From Bifidobacterium sp. (GTDB taxonomy: Bacteria > Actinomycetota > Actinomycetes > Actinomycetales > Bifidobacteriaceae): 64,000 nt of DNA. The stretch is taken from positions 54,975-118,974 of the forward strand of contig JAGGHK010000004.1 in assembly GCA_024104275.1 (NCBI GenBank), given 5' to 3'. Under the pieces are notes generated by a model that saw nothing but the letters and a program-made list of their open reading frames with translations, did no database searches and was not told the DNA's origin. Made by a program: the position numbers and the translations under genes. Positions 45,442 through 54,548 of this stretch are shown here, one piece after another. How positions within the stretch are numbered: position 1 is the stretch's first letter; every line of letters begins with the position of its first letter.

Positions 45442-46389
45442 ATGGCAGTCACCAGCGTGGATGTCGCACGCGAAGCAGGCGTCTCCAGAGCGACCGTGAG
45501 CTACACCCTTAACGGGAAGGGCAAACTTTTCAGTTCGAAGACACAATCTGCCGTCTATCAAGCGGCCGAGAAACTCGGATATCGCCCGGTAGCGGCGGCC
45601 CAGACTCTGGTCAAAGGAGTCAGCAATATCGTCCTTATGATTCCGCCATTATCGCCGAATGCCGAATTCATGTCGTTGATGTCCCGTTTGGCCAAGGAAT
45701 ACTCGGCACAATCCAAGACCTTGCTTATGGTTCCTCCGGATATTTCGGACAAAGACCTTTCATACACGCTTCAGTCAACCCGCCCGTACATTCTTTTTTC
45801 AGGCAGAAATTTGACTTCAACCCAGCGAAAGATCCTATCCAATGCGGGAACATCTTTTGTGGATATGGCAGCCGAGATGTCAAAACCCAAAGGAATGAAT
45901 TGGCAAATTGGACAAATGCAAGCCCGGCATTTGAAGGCCCGAGGGTTCACACACTTGGTCTACGCCCGTCTGTCAACGGTCGAAAACGATCTCATGCTCC
46001 AGACGAGACAAGAAGGCTTTATCGCGGAATGCAGGAAAGAGCATGCCGAGAAACCGGACGTCATCGACATCGATCCTTATGCCGATGCCGATTTGGATAT
46101 ATTCAGTTCCTTGAAACCCCATTCTGGGATAGGATGTTATAACGACGACACCGCCGCAGCGATTCTTGGAGCCGGACATCTACTGGGCCTGAGCGTGCCA
46201 AAGGATTTCGGAATTATCGGAGTCGACAACACTTCCGTGAGTCTTCAGACCGATCCGCAGCTGACCACCATCGACACAGCTTTTGATATCGCTGCCGTTG
46301 TACGCTATTTCGGGAATCAAAACAGCGACACTTCACTCGCTGAAGAATTGAAAACCCAATTGACCATCATTGCCCGAAGTACCACTTAA
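45442..46389 (+). CDS. LacI-family regulator
   Basis: 315-residue LacI protein from the start chosen here: HTH VTSVDVAREAGVSRATVSYT right at the N-terminus, then the effector domain (SNIVLMIPPLSPNAEFMSLM, GCYNDDTAAAILGAGHLLGL, GIIGVDNTSVSLQTDPQLTT). ATG at 45442 has AAGGAG eight bases upstream; the earlier ATG at 45409 does not fit the family. A TATAAT at 45372-45377 is a likely -10. Divided by a terminator from the convergent GH2 gene; probable repressor of GH2-MFS. Confidence 0.87.
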   Translation: MAVTSVDVAREAGVSRATVSYTLNGKGKLFSSKTQSAVYQAAEKLGYRPVAAAQTLVKGVSNIVLMIPPLSPNAEFMSLMSRLAKEYSAQSKTLLMVPPDISDKDLSYTLQSTRPYILFSGRNLTSTQRKILSNAGTSFVDMAAEMSKPKGMNWQIGQMQARHLKARGFTHLVYARLSTVENDLMLQTRQEGFIAECRKEHAEKPDVIDIDPYADADLDIFSSLKPHSGIGCYNDDTAAAILGAGHLLGLSVPKDFGIIGVDNTSVSLQTDPQLTTIDTAFDIAAVVRYFGNQNSDTSLAEELKTQLTIIARSTT

Positions 46390-46402
46390 GCTTTGCAAAA
46401 GA

Positions 46403-46446
46403 CAGGGTTCGCGATGCCCCAATATCGCCGGTCACCACGAACCCTG
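46403..46446. terminator. Bidirectional terminator between LacI and GH2
   Basis: 9-bp arms CAGGGTTCG (46403-46411) and CGAACCCTG (46438-46446) between convergent genes, flanked by A/T-rich sequence on both outer sides. Confidence 0.75.
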
Positions 46447-46483
46447 AAAATCTTGCTATCAGATAGCAATTAACTGCAATACG

Positions 46484-48877
46484 TCAGCATGAAATCGTAG
46501 CGCTGGGCAGTCCTTCCGCCGAAACGGTCAAAGCGCATTGGCCCTCGCCGCCGCGCCTTACGGCTGCGAGCGCACGGCCTTGATATGTCGTGCAGCAACC
46601 GTCAAGGAACGATTCTTCTGTGGCCGATCTGCCGGTACCCAGCCCTTGCAAATGGCCACCGTCAACGGTCGCCTTGACCTTCACATCGCCGGTCCAGCTG
46701 ATCCTGCCTTGATCGTCGACTACGGAAATCTCGACCAATTCGATGTCTTCGGCAAGGACGCGGTCTTTCGGATTGAACCTCACCAAATTGATCTTCACTG
46801 GCTCGGCCGTCGTCTGGAGTTGCGAACGCCCTACAATCTCGCCGTCGCGGTATGCGATCGCCTCGAGAGTTCCGGGACGATAAGGAACAGCGGCCTTGGC
46901 AAAGAATACCTTGTCAATACCGACTTTCGCCCTTGCCGCTTCCTCGCCATTGAGCACATACGAGATTTCGTCGGCATCGGCGTAGACCTCAACGACCACC
47001 TTCGTCCCCTCAGGAACGTCCCAATTCCACTTGGCAACGGCATCGGACCAAGACCACGCCGTGGGCACAGCGGGATGGGCTGCATGCGCCGGATCCTCCA
47101 CCGCGATATACGGATCTTTTCTGAAACCGAAAACAACCTCACGATAGTAGGAGGCCGCCCGACGGACGCCCGTAATGCCGATATCTCCGCTGTTGGTGGT
47201 AAGCGCCGGATACGGGGCCGCAAACGGTGAAGCCTCGTCAGGATACTTCGGGTTGCCGACGCCGGTCTCTCCGAGATAGTCCCAACCGACCCAAGTAAAA
47301 TCACCAATCAGATAAGGCAAATCATTGACCATCGCCCAGAGTTTCTCAATCTGCGTGGGGAATGTTTCCGAACCAACGAAAACACGGTTCGGATGGGCCT
47401 CATGGTCGACGGCATAACGCGCTTCGCCATAGTTGAGACCTACGATATCGAGCATTCCGGCAGATTCCTCTATCGCCTGACCGACTTGAGGGAGCTTCAT
47501 GATCTGGCTCATCATGTCGGCGGCGGAAGACAGTTCATCGTTGATGCTCTTGCCATCGCTCTGCTGACTCATCATTTGCATCAACGCATCCTGCGCGGCG
47601 ATGGCCCCGTTAATGGCGCTGAGAATATAACGGCTCGAATCAAGCGACCTTATACGGTTGACGATCTGGCGACCTTTCCTAGCGCCGTGGTGCGTACCAA
47701 TTTCCATGATCTCGTTGCCGATCGAATAAAGGATCACACTGGGATGGTTATAATCACGTGCGACCATGGCATCGACATCATCCTGCCAGTGGTCTTCGAA
47801 ACGCAGAGAATAGTCGTTAGAACTCTTAGCGGTGTTCCACATGTCGAACGTCTCGTCCATGATCAGCATGCCCAGACGATCAGCCGCCTCCAACGTGGCT
47901 CGGGAAACGGGATCATGAGCGGAACGGATAGCGTTGAAACCAGCGTTCTTCAGTATTCTCAAACGCCGTTCTTCTGCGGCTTCGAAGGAAGCGGATCCTA
48001 GAATGCCGTTGTCATGGTGCACGCACGTTCCACGCAGTTTCACCACTTTGCCATTGATTCTCAACCCATGCTTTGGATCCAGTTGCAAGGTGCGGAACCC
48101 GAATGTCGAAGATGTCGAATCAAGCACATCACCATCTTGCGTAAGTTGGACGGCAACCTCATACAGATTCGGACTATCGACGTCCCAAAGCAGAGGATCG
48201 TCGACATAAAGCCGCTGATGTATCGTCAGTTTTTCGCCGGCCTTCACTGTCGCCTCGACACCATCGGCCGTGCACTGCCCGCCGTCTTGCGCGTTGACGA
48301 CAGCATTCACCATAATCCCCTGTGTCGCGGTGGATTCATTGACCACATCGGTGTCGATGAGTACCAGACCATCGCCATCGCTGGTCGAGGGGGTCACACG
48401 AATCCCTTCAGGAACGACATGGACCAGACTGCCGACAAGCATATTGACCGGCTTGTAGATGCCTGCACCGGAATACCAGCGCGAATCCTTATGGGCACGG
48501 CATTCGACGACAACCGTATTGGTCTTGCCGTATTCCAGATAGGGGTCGGCAGGTATGAAGAAGCGCGAATAGCCATACTCATGCTGCCCCGCATAAGCGC
48601 CATTGATGAAGACCATCGCATCGCGATACACACCCTCGAACTCAAGGGTGATGCGTTTATTCTCCCAATCCTGCGGAACCTCGAACTGCTTTGTATAGCG
48701 CCATGCTCCGGGCTTGTGGTAACCGGTTTCCGAACCGCCGGAATTGCCGGCCGCGCGGCCGCCTTCAAGCATTGCGTCATGGGGCAACGTGACTTTTTGC
48801 GCGGAAGCCCCATCACTGTTGTAGAGCGAGCCGAAAGGCTGGCATATCCAATTTTCATTAAATGGTGTACGAATCAT
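46484..48877 (-). CDS. GH2 glycoside hydrolase (beta-galactosidase-like)
   Basis: Family 2 retaining enzyme, about 797 residues, intracellular. Jelly-roll N-domain with VTLPHDAML, GYHKPGAWRYTKQFEVPQDW and HKDSRWYSGAGIYKPV; TIM barrel with GTCVHHDNGILGSAS, NAIRSAHDPVS, VILYSIGNEIMEIG (acid/base Glu) and FVGSETFPTQ (nucleophile Glu); C-terminal beta domains follow. The layout matches the DUF4982-type GH2 group that includes beta-galactosidases; glucuronidase or arabinosidase activity is not excluded. ATG at 48877 (MIRTPF) has AGGA upstream. Second gene of an MFS-GH2 operon. Confidence 0.86.
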   Translation of the reverse strand: MIRTPFNENWICQPFGSLYNSDGASAQKVTLPHDAMLEGGRAAGNSGGSETGYHKPGAWRYTKQFEVPQDWENKRITLEFEGVYRDAMVFINGAYAGQHEYGYSRFFIPADPYLEYGKTNTVVVECRAHKDSRWYSGAGIYKPVNMLVGSLVHVVPEGIRVTPSTSDGDGLVLIDTDVVNESTATQGIMVNAVVNAQDGGQCTADGVEATVKAGEKLTIHQRLYVDDPLLWDVDSPNLYEVAVQLTQDGDVLDSTSSTFGFRTLQLDPKHGLRINGKVVKLRGTCVHHDNGILGSASFEAAEERRLRILKNAGFNAIRSAHDPVSRATLEAADRLGMLIMDETFDMWNTAKSSNDYSLRFEDHWQDDVDAMVARDYNHPSVILYSIGNEIMEIGTHHGARKGRQIVNRIRSLDSSRYILSAINGAIAAQDALMQMMSQQSDGKSINDELSSAADMMSQIMKLPQVGQAIEESAGMLDIVGLNYGEARYAVDHEAHPNRVFVGSETFPTQIEKLWAMVNDLPYLIGDFTWVGWDYLGETGVGNPKYPDEASPFAAPYPALTTNSGDIGITGVRRAASYYREVVFGFRKDPYIAVEDPAHAAHPAVPTAWSWSDAVAKWNWDVPEGTKVVVEVYADADEISYVLNGEEAARAKVGIDKVFFAKAAVPYRPGTLEAIAYRDGEIVGRSQLQTTAEPVKINLVRFNPKDRVLAEDIELVEISVVDDQGRISWTGDVKVKATVDGGHLQGLGTGRSATEESFLDGCCTTYQGRALAAVRRGGEGQCALTVSAEGLPSATISC

Positions 48878-48922
48878 AGTTTTCCTAACTGTTGTATTCA
48901 AACCGATATTCAGGTTTGATAA

Positions 48923-50200
48923 TCACTTGACGCCTTTGACAAAGCCGATTGCGATGCTGGCCAAGATGCAGCAGACAATCATCATGATGAAAGCGACAGT
49001 GTAGTTTCCGGTGACTCCCACCACCGCACCAGTAACCGCCGGGGCGATAATCTGCGGCCCCGCATTGGCGATGTTCATAATGCCCAAATCACGGCCTGCA
49101 TTGTCGACATTGGGGATGACCCGGCTTATCAGCGATTGGTCGACCGCCATGTAGACGCCAAAGCCCAATCCGAGGAAAGCTGTGGCAATCCAAGCACCGG
49201 TCTTAGTGGGCATAAGCCAGTACACAAACGCTCCCGGGACCATGACCATTGTCGAGATCGCGACAAAGAGCGGCAAATGGCCGAGCTTGTCGGCTATGAA
49301 TCCGCCCAACGCCGCGGCAACAACACCTAGGATTGTGGACAGTGCGTTCAGTGAAACCAGGAATTGGGAAGCCTTGTTCGTATCGTGCAGGCCAATATGA
49401 TCTCGCAAAATGTAAAGCTGGAAAGACATCACCGAGAAATAGCCAAAAACCAATAGGAAACGGGCGATGAAGGTCCACCAATAATTAGGAGCATCCTTGA
49501 ATCCAGGGAATTTGGTCTCTGACTTCTTTTGCGACTTGTCAAGTTTGGAAACATCGACGATAGGAGCAACATCTTTCGTGGTCCAAGCAAAAATCTGGGT
49601 AATAAGCAGAAAAACGATGGAAACGAACAGATATCCCTTGAAGACTTCCGGCGAAAGACCAGCCATGGCAACACCGGCAAAGGTACCCAACATCGTGATG
49701 CTTCCAATCAAACCAGACATTGTACTACGGTTCGCGACGGGCACGCGCTCCGGAAGCACAGCGGTAAGAGCAGCCTGAACAGCATTGAGCGGCCACATCA
49801 GAATTGCCCACGAGGCAGCCAGCAATGCAGTAGACATAAGATTGGCCTGAACCAGTAAACCGGCCACGCCCACTATGCCTGCACCAAAGACCCAGATGTT
49901 CCTGCGGCCTAGGAACTTGATTCTTGTCCTGTCAGAAAGCCAGCCGACCACGGGCTGAGACACCACGCTCGAAACGGCTGCGACAGCCGTGACCGTGCCC
50001 AAAGCGGCGGCCGAAGCTCCGGCTCCGGGAATGAATTTCGCAATCTGCTTGCCCAAAAGAACCTGGTTCATGCCGCCCCAAACCATGTTCATAGCACCTA
50101 CAGCAAACGGATAGATAACCCATAGCCAAGGACTCATGGTCTGCGGGCCGCTATCGCCGCTATGCCCCTTTTCAACATCAGCTCCTGATGCTGTACTCAT
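48923..50200 (-). CDS. MFS sugar permease of the GH2 operon
   Basis: 425-residue MFS permease related to the one at 36740. Motifs: QPVVGWLSDRTRIKFLGRRN (loop 2-3), FIADKLGHLPLFV, and NAGRDLGIMNIANAGPQIIAP near the C-terminus. ATG at 50200 (MSTASG) is fixed by AAGGAGG six bases upstream; the longer open frame from 50263 overlaps the operator. It sits 45 bp upstream of GH2 in the same direction and probably brings in its substrate. Confidence 0.87.
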   Translation of the reverse strand: MSTASGADVEKGHSGDSGPQTMSPWLWVIYPFAVGAMNMVWGGMNQVLLGKQIAKFIPGAGASAAALGTVTAVAAVSSVVSQPVVGWLSDRTRIKFLGRRNIWVFGAGIVGVAGLLVQANLMSTALLAASWAILMWPLNAVQAALTAVLPERVPVANRSTMSGLIGSITMLGTFAGVAMAGLSPEVFKGYLFVSIVFLLITQIFAWTTKDVAPIVDVSKLDKSQKKSETKFPGFKDAPNYWWTFIARFLLVFGYFSVMSFQLYILRDHIGLHDTNKASQFLVSLNALSTILGVVAAALGGFIADKLGHLPLFVAISTMVMVPGAFVYWLMPTKTGAWIATAFLGLGFGVYMAVDQSLISRVIPNVDNAGRDLGIMNIANAGPQIIAPAVTGAVVGVTGNYTVAFIMMIVCCILASIAIGFVKGVK

Positions 50201-50256
50201 TCTTAGCCTCCTTTGGCTAAATAATATTAAAACTAGGACACGTTGCAATCGCTTTA

Positions 50257-50270
50257 TTGACACGTGTCAA
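50257..50270. promoter_or_regulatory. LacI-type operator TTGACACGTGTCAA
   Basis: Perfect 14-bp palindrome with a central CG, placed just downstream of the -10 box of the MFS-GH2 promoter, at the transcription start. The LacI gene at 45442 is the nearest candidate regulator. Confidence 0.85.
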
Positions 50271-50275
50271 TTTCG

Positions 50276-50303
50276 AGTATATGCAAATTCGAGAATAAGT
50301 CAA
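50276..50303 (-). promoter_or_regulatory. Promoter of the MFS-GH2 operon
   Basis: On the minus strand TTGACT (50298-50303), 16-bp spacer, TATACT (50276-50281). The operator follows 5 bp downstream. Confidence 0.75.
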
Positions 50304-50461
50304 ATCAGACTTTTCCGCTAGAATTTCAGACAAATGGAAAGGTTTCCGATGATCACAGGTCTTACTACCCGAGCTTTCCATACCGCTGCGAGCATATACG
50401 GGAGCAGGGCTCGGTATCCTGTTAATCAGTATTGATGCATTCAGACTGTAGAGGAACATTC

Positions 50462-51568
50462 ATGACTTTCACCGCAATGGATTGGGATTCCGACAACGGG
50501 AACGCCGATGCGAGCCGCGACGTCTTCAACACCATGACCGCGCAGCTCTGGACGCCCGAGCAGGTTTCGCTGGCCGATGACGCCGGGGACATTCGCGGGC
50601 TCAGCGATTCCGAGCGGGTTGCATTGAGTCGAATCTTTGCCGGCTTGTCCGCCGTCGAATCGTTGCAGGCGAGTCGCGCAACCAGCGTTTTGAGCACCGA
50701 TGCCGGCAGGGATCACGCCGGTACAGGGCAGGCCGTGCTGACCGCCATCGCATTCGGCGAATCCATACACACGAAAGCGTATTCGGCGCTTATCGCCGCA
50801 ATCGGCGGCAATGACGCGCAATCCCCGTTTGATTCGATGCAGAAAAACGAATCGATGCAGGAAAAATTGCGGCTGCTCGACGAGGTGTATGACACCGGAA
50901 ATGAAATATCAGCCGATAACGATGATTCCGGAACGGGCGACATCCCCGACCTCGGCGAGCTCAAACGTCTCGCGACGGCGGTGCTTGCGCAGGCGCTCGT
51001 GGTGGAATCCGGCTTCTACCTGCCGATGTGGCTTTCCAGCCGCGGAACGATGACGGAATCCGCCGACATCATCCGCCTGGTCAACCGCGATATCGTCACT
51101 TCCAGCTCATATCTCGGCTCCGTTTACCAGCGCAGGCTCGAACAGCTCGAAGACGAAACTCGCGAAACCATGCGCCAGTATGTCTACGACCTGGCCAACA
51201 ACCTCTATTTCGCCGAAGAAGATTACAGCTATACGCTGCCTTACGCCGACCTCGGCCTCGACGACGACATCGAGAAGTTCCTGAGCTATAACGCCAACAA
51301 AGCCCTCTCCTACTTGGGATACCCGGCCTTGTTCCCCGCCGAGATCAGCCAGCCGAACCCGGCCATCATCGACGAGCTCAACGATATGGAATCGTTGGCA
51401 TCCGCGCTTAAACCCGCCAGCCTGTTCGGCGGCAGCGGCATCAATTTCTCCTCAACTGCCTCCACGAGCGCCGCCGTCGGGGCCTCGACTTCCCCATCCC
51501 CGTCCTCGACCGACGCTACCGCAGCCAACAAGGCCGAAGAAACCAACGACGACGACTGGGATTTCTGA
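50462..51568 (+). CDS. nrdF: NrdF-like ribonucleotide reductase beta subunit lacking metal ligands
   Basis: 368-residue ferritin-like protein aligning along NrdF: IFAGLSAVESLQ, VLTAIAFGESIHTKAYSALI, SGFYLPMWLSSRG, ADIIRLVNRD, FLSYNANKALSYLGYPALFP, tail DDDWDF that docks on NrdE. Judged against class Ib NrdF, E100 and H103 and the radical Tyr (Y107) remain, but the first Asp is Glu (E66), the third carboxylate is Gln (Q177), the fourth is Ile (I211) and the second His is Ser (S214). A normal dinuclear metal site cannot form. Start ATG at 50462 with AGAGGA. An S/T/A-rich linker precedes the tail. No NrdR box seen upstream. It may be an inactive or regulatory paralogue, or an unusual radical protein. 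Confidence 0.82.
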   Translation: MTFTAMDWDSDNGNADASRDVFNTMTAQLWTPEQVSLADDAGDIRGLSDSERVALSRIFAGLSAVESLQASRATSVLSTDAGRDHAGTGQAVLTAIAFGESIHTKAYSALIAAIGGNDAQSPFDSMQKNESMQEKLRLLDEVYDTGNEISADNDDSGTGDIPDLGELKRLATAVLAQALVVESGFYLPMWLSSRGTMTESADIIRLVNRDIVTSSSYLGSVYQRRLEQLEDETRETMRQYVYDLANNLYFAEEDYSYTLPYADLGLDDDIEKFLSYNANKALSYLGYPALFPAEISQPNPAIIDELNDMESLASALKPASLFGGSGINFSSTASTSAAVGASTSPSPSSTDATAANKAEETNDDDWDF

Positions 51569-51674
51569 TACCGCCCCGGCCCCTCCATCTGAAGGTTGCG
51601 ATAAACAAGCTGTCTGACACATCTCAGGGGCACAAAAATGGCGAAACCTACGAGATGCCGACACCACCAGCCCG

Positions 51675-52886
51675 TCACTCCATCAACCAATCGATGGCAT
51701 TGATGATCTCGATGCCATCAACAGCCCCAAGCCCAACGGTGTCATACGTTAGGACCATCCGCCTCAAACCTTCGTTGGCAGCTTGGGGCATGAGTTGCCG
51801 CAGCGGAGCTAATTCACGCTGACGAGTGTTTTCATCCAGCATCGTGGCGGTGACCTGAATCGCCAATTTCGTCTCGCCTTTCGTGGCGATGAAATCGACC
51901 TCGACAGTGCCAATTTTGCCGACACGGACATGAAAGCCCTTGGTCTTCAACTCGTTATAGACCACGTTTTCCAGCGCGAAGCCGAAATCTCCAGCCGGAA
52001 AATCCAATAGCATATTGCGAATGCCCAAATCAGCGGGATAATATTTATCGCCACCTTGCAGATAGGCCCCACCTTTCAAATCGTAGCGCTGAGCCCGCGA
52101 GAACAGAAACGCATCCACCAGACCCTGTACATAACGTTCGACCGTGCCGCCAGCCGTCTTGCGATGGACGCTGGCCAACCGATGCTCGATGTTCGTGATG
52201 GCCACGCTCGAACCGGTGGTATCGGCAAGGAAACGCGCTACGTCGCCGAAAACCGCCATATTCCGGACCTGAACGTGTTGCGCGACGTCTTTGACCACGA
52301 CCGAGTTATAAATTCCCGAAAGCATCGTTTCTGCCAGCTGCCGATCATCGCCCTGATCCACAACCGGCGGCAATCCGCCGAACCGCAGGTAGCGTTCCAG
52401 CCCGACTCGACGGTCGGAAAGCCCAGCGTAACCCATGAATTCCTTGAACGAGAGCGGGTAGACATTGACTTCTTCATATCGCCCGGAAAGAAGCGTGGCC
52501 AGTTGCGAAGAAAGCAGATAAGCGTTCGAGCCGGTCAGGTAAATATCCACGTCGGCATCCACACGCAGCGCGTTGATGGCACGTTCCCAATGCTCTACCA
52601 GCTGCACTTCGTCGAGCAGTACATAGTAATGGCCAGGTTCATTCATGCGTTTATGCAGCCACGCCGTCAGACTGCGGTAATCCGTCACGTCGAAAAACTC
52701 GGAGGACTCGAAATTCGCCATTACAATACGGTTTCGCGGGGTTCCTTTTTCCTGCAGATATCTTGCAAGCAGGATAAGCAGACTCGACTCCCCGCAGCGG
52801 CGCATGCCGGATACGACCTTGATGGCACCATTATCAAGGAATTTAATCAAAGTTGCGAGATAATCCGGGCGCGGTTTCAGCTCCAA
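51675..52886 (-). CDS. DUF4143-type AAA ATPase with mutated Walker A
   Basis: 403-residue AAA_14/DUF4143 ATPase: P-loop region KVVSGMRRCGESSLLILLARY, Walker B VLLDEVQLVEHWERAINAL, sensor IYLTGSNAYLLSSQLATLLSG, PLSFKEFMGYAG, and a C-terminal nuclease-like core (FALENVVYNELKTKG, VEVDFIATKGETKLAIQV). The invariant lysine of GxRRxGKS is Glu here (codon GAG; one base from AAG). The only start in frame before a TAG is TTG at 52886, and its AGGAGG is more than 30 bases away. The frame is otherwise intact, so the gene is either freshly decaying or working without ATP hydrolysis. Confidence 0.78.
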   Translation of the reverse strand: MELKPRPDYLATLIKFLDNGAIKVVSGMRRCGESSLLILLARYLQEKGTPRNRIVMANFESSEFFDVTDYRSLTAWLHKRMNEPGHYYVLLDEVQLVEHWERAINALRVDADVDIYLTGSNAYLLSSQLATLLSGRYEEVNVYPLSFKEFMGYAGLSDRRVGLERYLRFGGLPPVVDQGDDRQLAETMLSGIYNSVVVKDVAQHVQVRNMAVFGDVARFLADTTGSSVAITNIEHRLASVHRKTAGGTVERYVQGLVDAFLFSRAQRYDLKGGAYLQGGDKYYPADLGIRNMLLDFPAGDFGFALENVVYNELKTKGFHVRVGKIGTVEVDFIATKGETKLAIQVTATMLDENTRQRELAPLRQLMPQAANEGLRRMVLTYDTVGLGAVDGIEIINAIDWLME

Positions 52887-53014
52887 CGATGCGTTATCGA
52901 GCAGAGCGGCCTTGCCGACCTTGCCCTCCTATCGGTCGAAAGCGTTGCCAATCTGGGTTATCATCGAATAAAGGAAATTTATAGGCGCGGAACCACTTTC
53001 GGAAAGGTTGAATC

Positions 53015-54505
53015 ATGGCTGATCGACTTGACATTTCGAAGCTGCGCGAGACCAACCAGATTGAGGCAAAACTTGCCAAACACGGGCTTCCGCACAGCAT
53101 CTGGGAGACCTATTCCTCCTTCGCCAACAGCGAGGGCGGGAAAATCCTGCTGGGTGTCGCCGAAGACAAAACGACCCGCGAACTTTCCGTCAGCGGTGTG
53201 GAGGACAGCGAAAAACTCATCAGGGACTTCTGGAACACCCTCAACGACCGGACGAAAGTCAACATCAATATTCTGACCGACGAGGACATCAGCGTCCAGT
53301 CCGAAAATGGCAAAGACATTATCATCATCAACGTCCCTGCGGCCAGACGGGAAAACAAACCTGTGTATCTCGGCCCCAATCCGCTCACCGGCGCATACCG
53401 GCGCAACGCCGATGGCGACTACCATTGCACGGCCGACGAAAGCCGCGCGATGCTGCGCGACAGCAGCCTCGCTCCCCTCGACCGCAAAATCGTCGATGGG
53501 GCGGGACTCGACGCCATCAGCAACGTCACGCTCAACGCCTACCGCAGGAACCTCGCGTTCCGTCGGCCCGAACACCCGTGGAACAGCCTGCCGGACAAGG
53601 ATTTCCTACTGAAACTCAACGCCGTGGATTTCGCGAAGGACTCGACGCTGCACCCGACCCGTGCCGGTCTGCTGATGTTCTGCGACAATCAGGCGATTAC
53701 GCGGGAATTCCCCGATTATTTCCTCGATTATCACGAAAAGCTGGGGCAGAACCGCTGGGATGATCGCATCATCTCGACCGAAGGTACTTGGAGCGGCAAC
53801 CTTTACGACTTCTGGCTGAAGGTCACCACGAAGCTCTTCGCTGCCATTCCACATCCTTTCCGGCTTGGCGCGGACATGCAGCGGATCGACGAGGGGCCGA
53901 TGGACAAGGCAGTGCGCGAGGCCCTGACCAACACCCTCGTCCACGCGGATTACTACGGACGGCGCGGAACCGTCGTCATACGCAAGCTTGACTGCCTCGA
54001 ATTCACCAATCCCGGCGGACTCAGGCTTGCCAAAGACGAAGTCCTGCAAGGCGGCATTTCGGATTCACGCAATCCCACATTGCTCGCGATGTTCAACCTC
54101 GTAGGCGGCGGCGAACGCATGGGCAGCGGGTTCGACGTCATGCGCCAGGGCGCTGCGGACATCGGAGCCGATGAACCAACCCTCACCACGACCCAGTCGT
54201 TCCCGAACCGCACGACTCTGACCGTGCCGATAAAGACCGTTAAAAAGAAGGAAACAGCCCCTTCTATAATTTCCGTTCAAAAGAAAATCAAAAACGACGA
54301 ACCTCGCATCAGCCCAACCAAATCTCCAGAAAAAAGTATCCTGTCCACGCTCTCTTCGACCTCGAAGAAAACTGCAAACGAAATCTCTCAACAACTCGGT
54401 ATGAGTAAGTCTTGGACGCAAAAGCATCTGAGGCGGCTGATTGCGGATGGCCAAGTGATTCGCGAAGGCGGTTCAAGAAATATAGAATACCGTCGGCCTG
54501 AATAA
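53015..54505 (+). CDS. AlbA_2/Schlafen-type ATP-binding transcriptional regulator
   Basis: 496-residue protein. N-terminal AlbA_2 (Schlafen-like DNA-binding) domain: EAKLAKHGLPHSIWETYSSF, ANSEGGKILLGVAEDK. Middle HATPase_c_4-like region: MDKAVREALTNTLVHADYYG, LEFTNPGGLRLAKDEVLQGG, VGGGERMGSGFDVMRQ. After a K/S/T-rich linker a winged helix follows (TANEISQQLGMSKSWTQKHL). Such proteins are widespread accessory regulators of unknown target, sometimes near mobile or defence genes. GGAAAGG precedes the ATG. Divergent neighbour is the DUF4143 ATPase. Confidence 0.83.
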   Translation: MADRLDISKLRETNQIEAKLAKHGLPHSIWETYSSFANSEGGKILLGVAEDKTTRELSVSGVEDSEKLIRDFWNTLNDRTKVNINILTDEDISVQSENGKDIIIINVPAARRENKPVYLGPNPLTGAYRRNADGDYHCTADESRAMLRDSSLAPLDRKIVDGAGLDAISNVTLNAYRRNLAFRRPEHPWNSLPDKDFLLKLNAVDFAKDSTLHPTRAGLLMFCDNQAITREFPDYFLDYHEKLGQNRWDDRIISTEGTWSGNLYDFWLKVTTKLFAAIPHPFRLGADMQRIDEGPMDKAVREALTNTLVHADYYGRRGTVVIRKLDCLEFTNPGGLRLAKDEVLQGGISDSRNPTLLAMFNLVGGGERMGSGFDVMRQGAADIGADEPTLTTTQSFPNRTTLTVPIKTVKKKETAPSIISVQKKIKNDEPRISPTKSPEKSILSTLSSTSKKTANEISQQLGMSKSWTQKHLRRLIADGQVIREGGSRNIEYRRPE

Positions 54506-54509
54506 AAGC

Positions 54510-54548
54510 GTACGCGAATCCGTCAGTTCTTACGACGGATTCGCGTAC
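54510..54548. terminator. Hairpin whose right arm starts the 10-bp repeat array
   Basis: 15-bp perfect arms GTACGCGAATCCGTC (54510-54524) and its complement (54534-54548), 9-base loop. It starts 4 bp after the AlbA_2 gene and faces the convergent CmpB-like gene. Confidence 0.8.

Noticed and set aside
50462-51568. Class Ie (metal-free DOPA radical) NrdF
   Set aside because: As I recall it, class Ie keeps both histidines and replaces carboxylates with Val/Pro/Lys or Gln/Ser/Lys; here one histidine is Ser, the second carboxylate is kept and there is no Lys at the last position.
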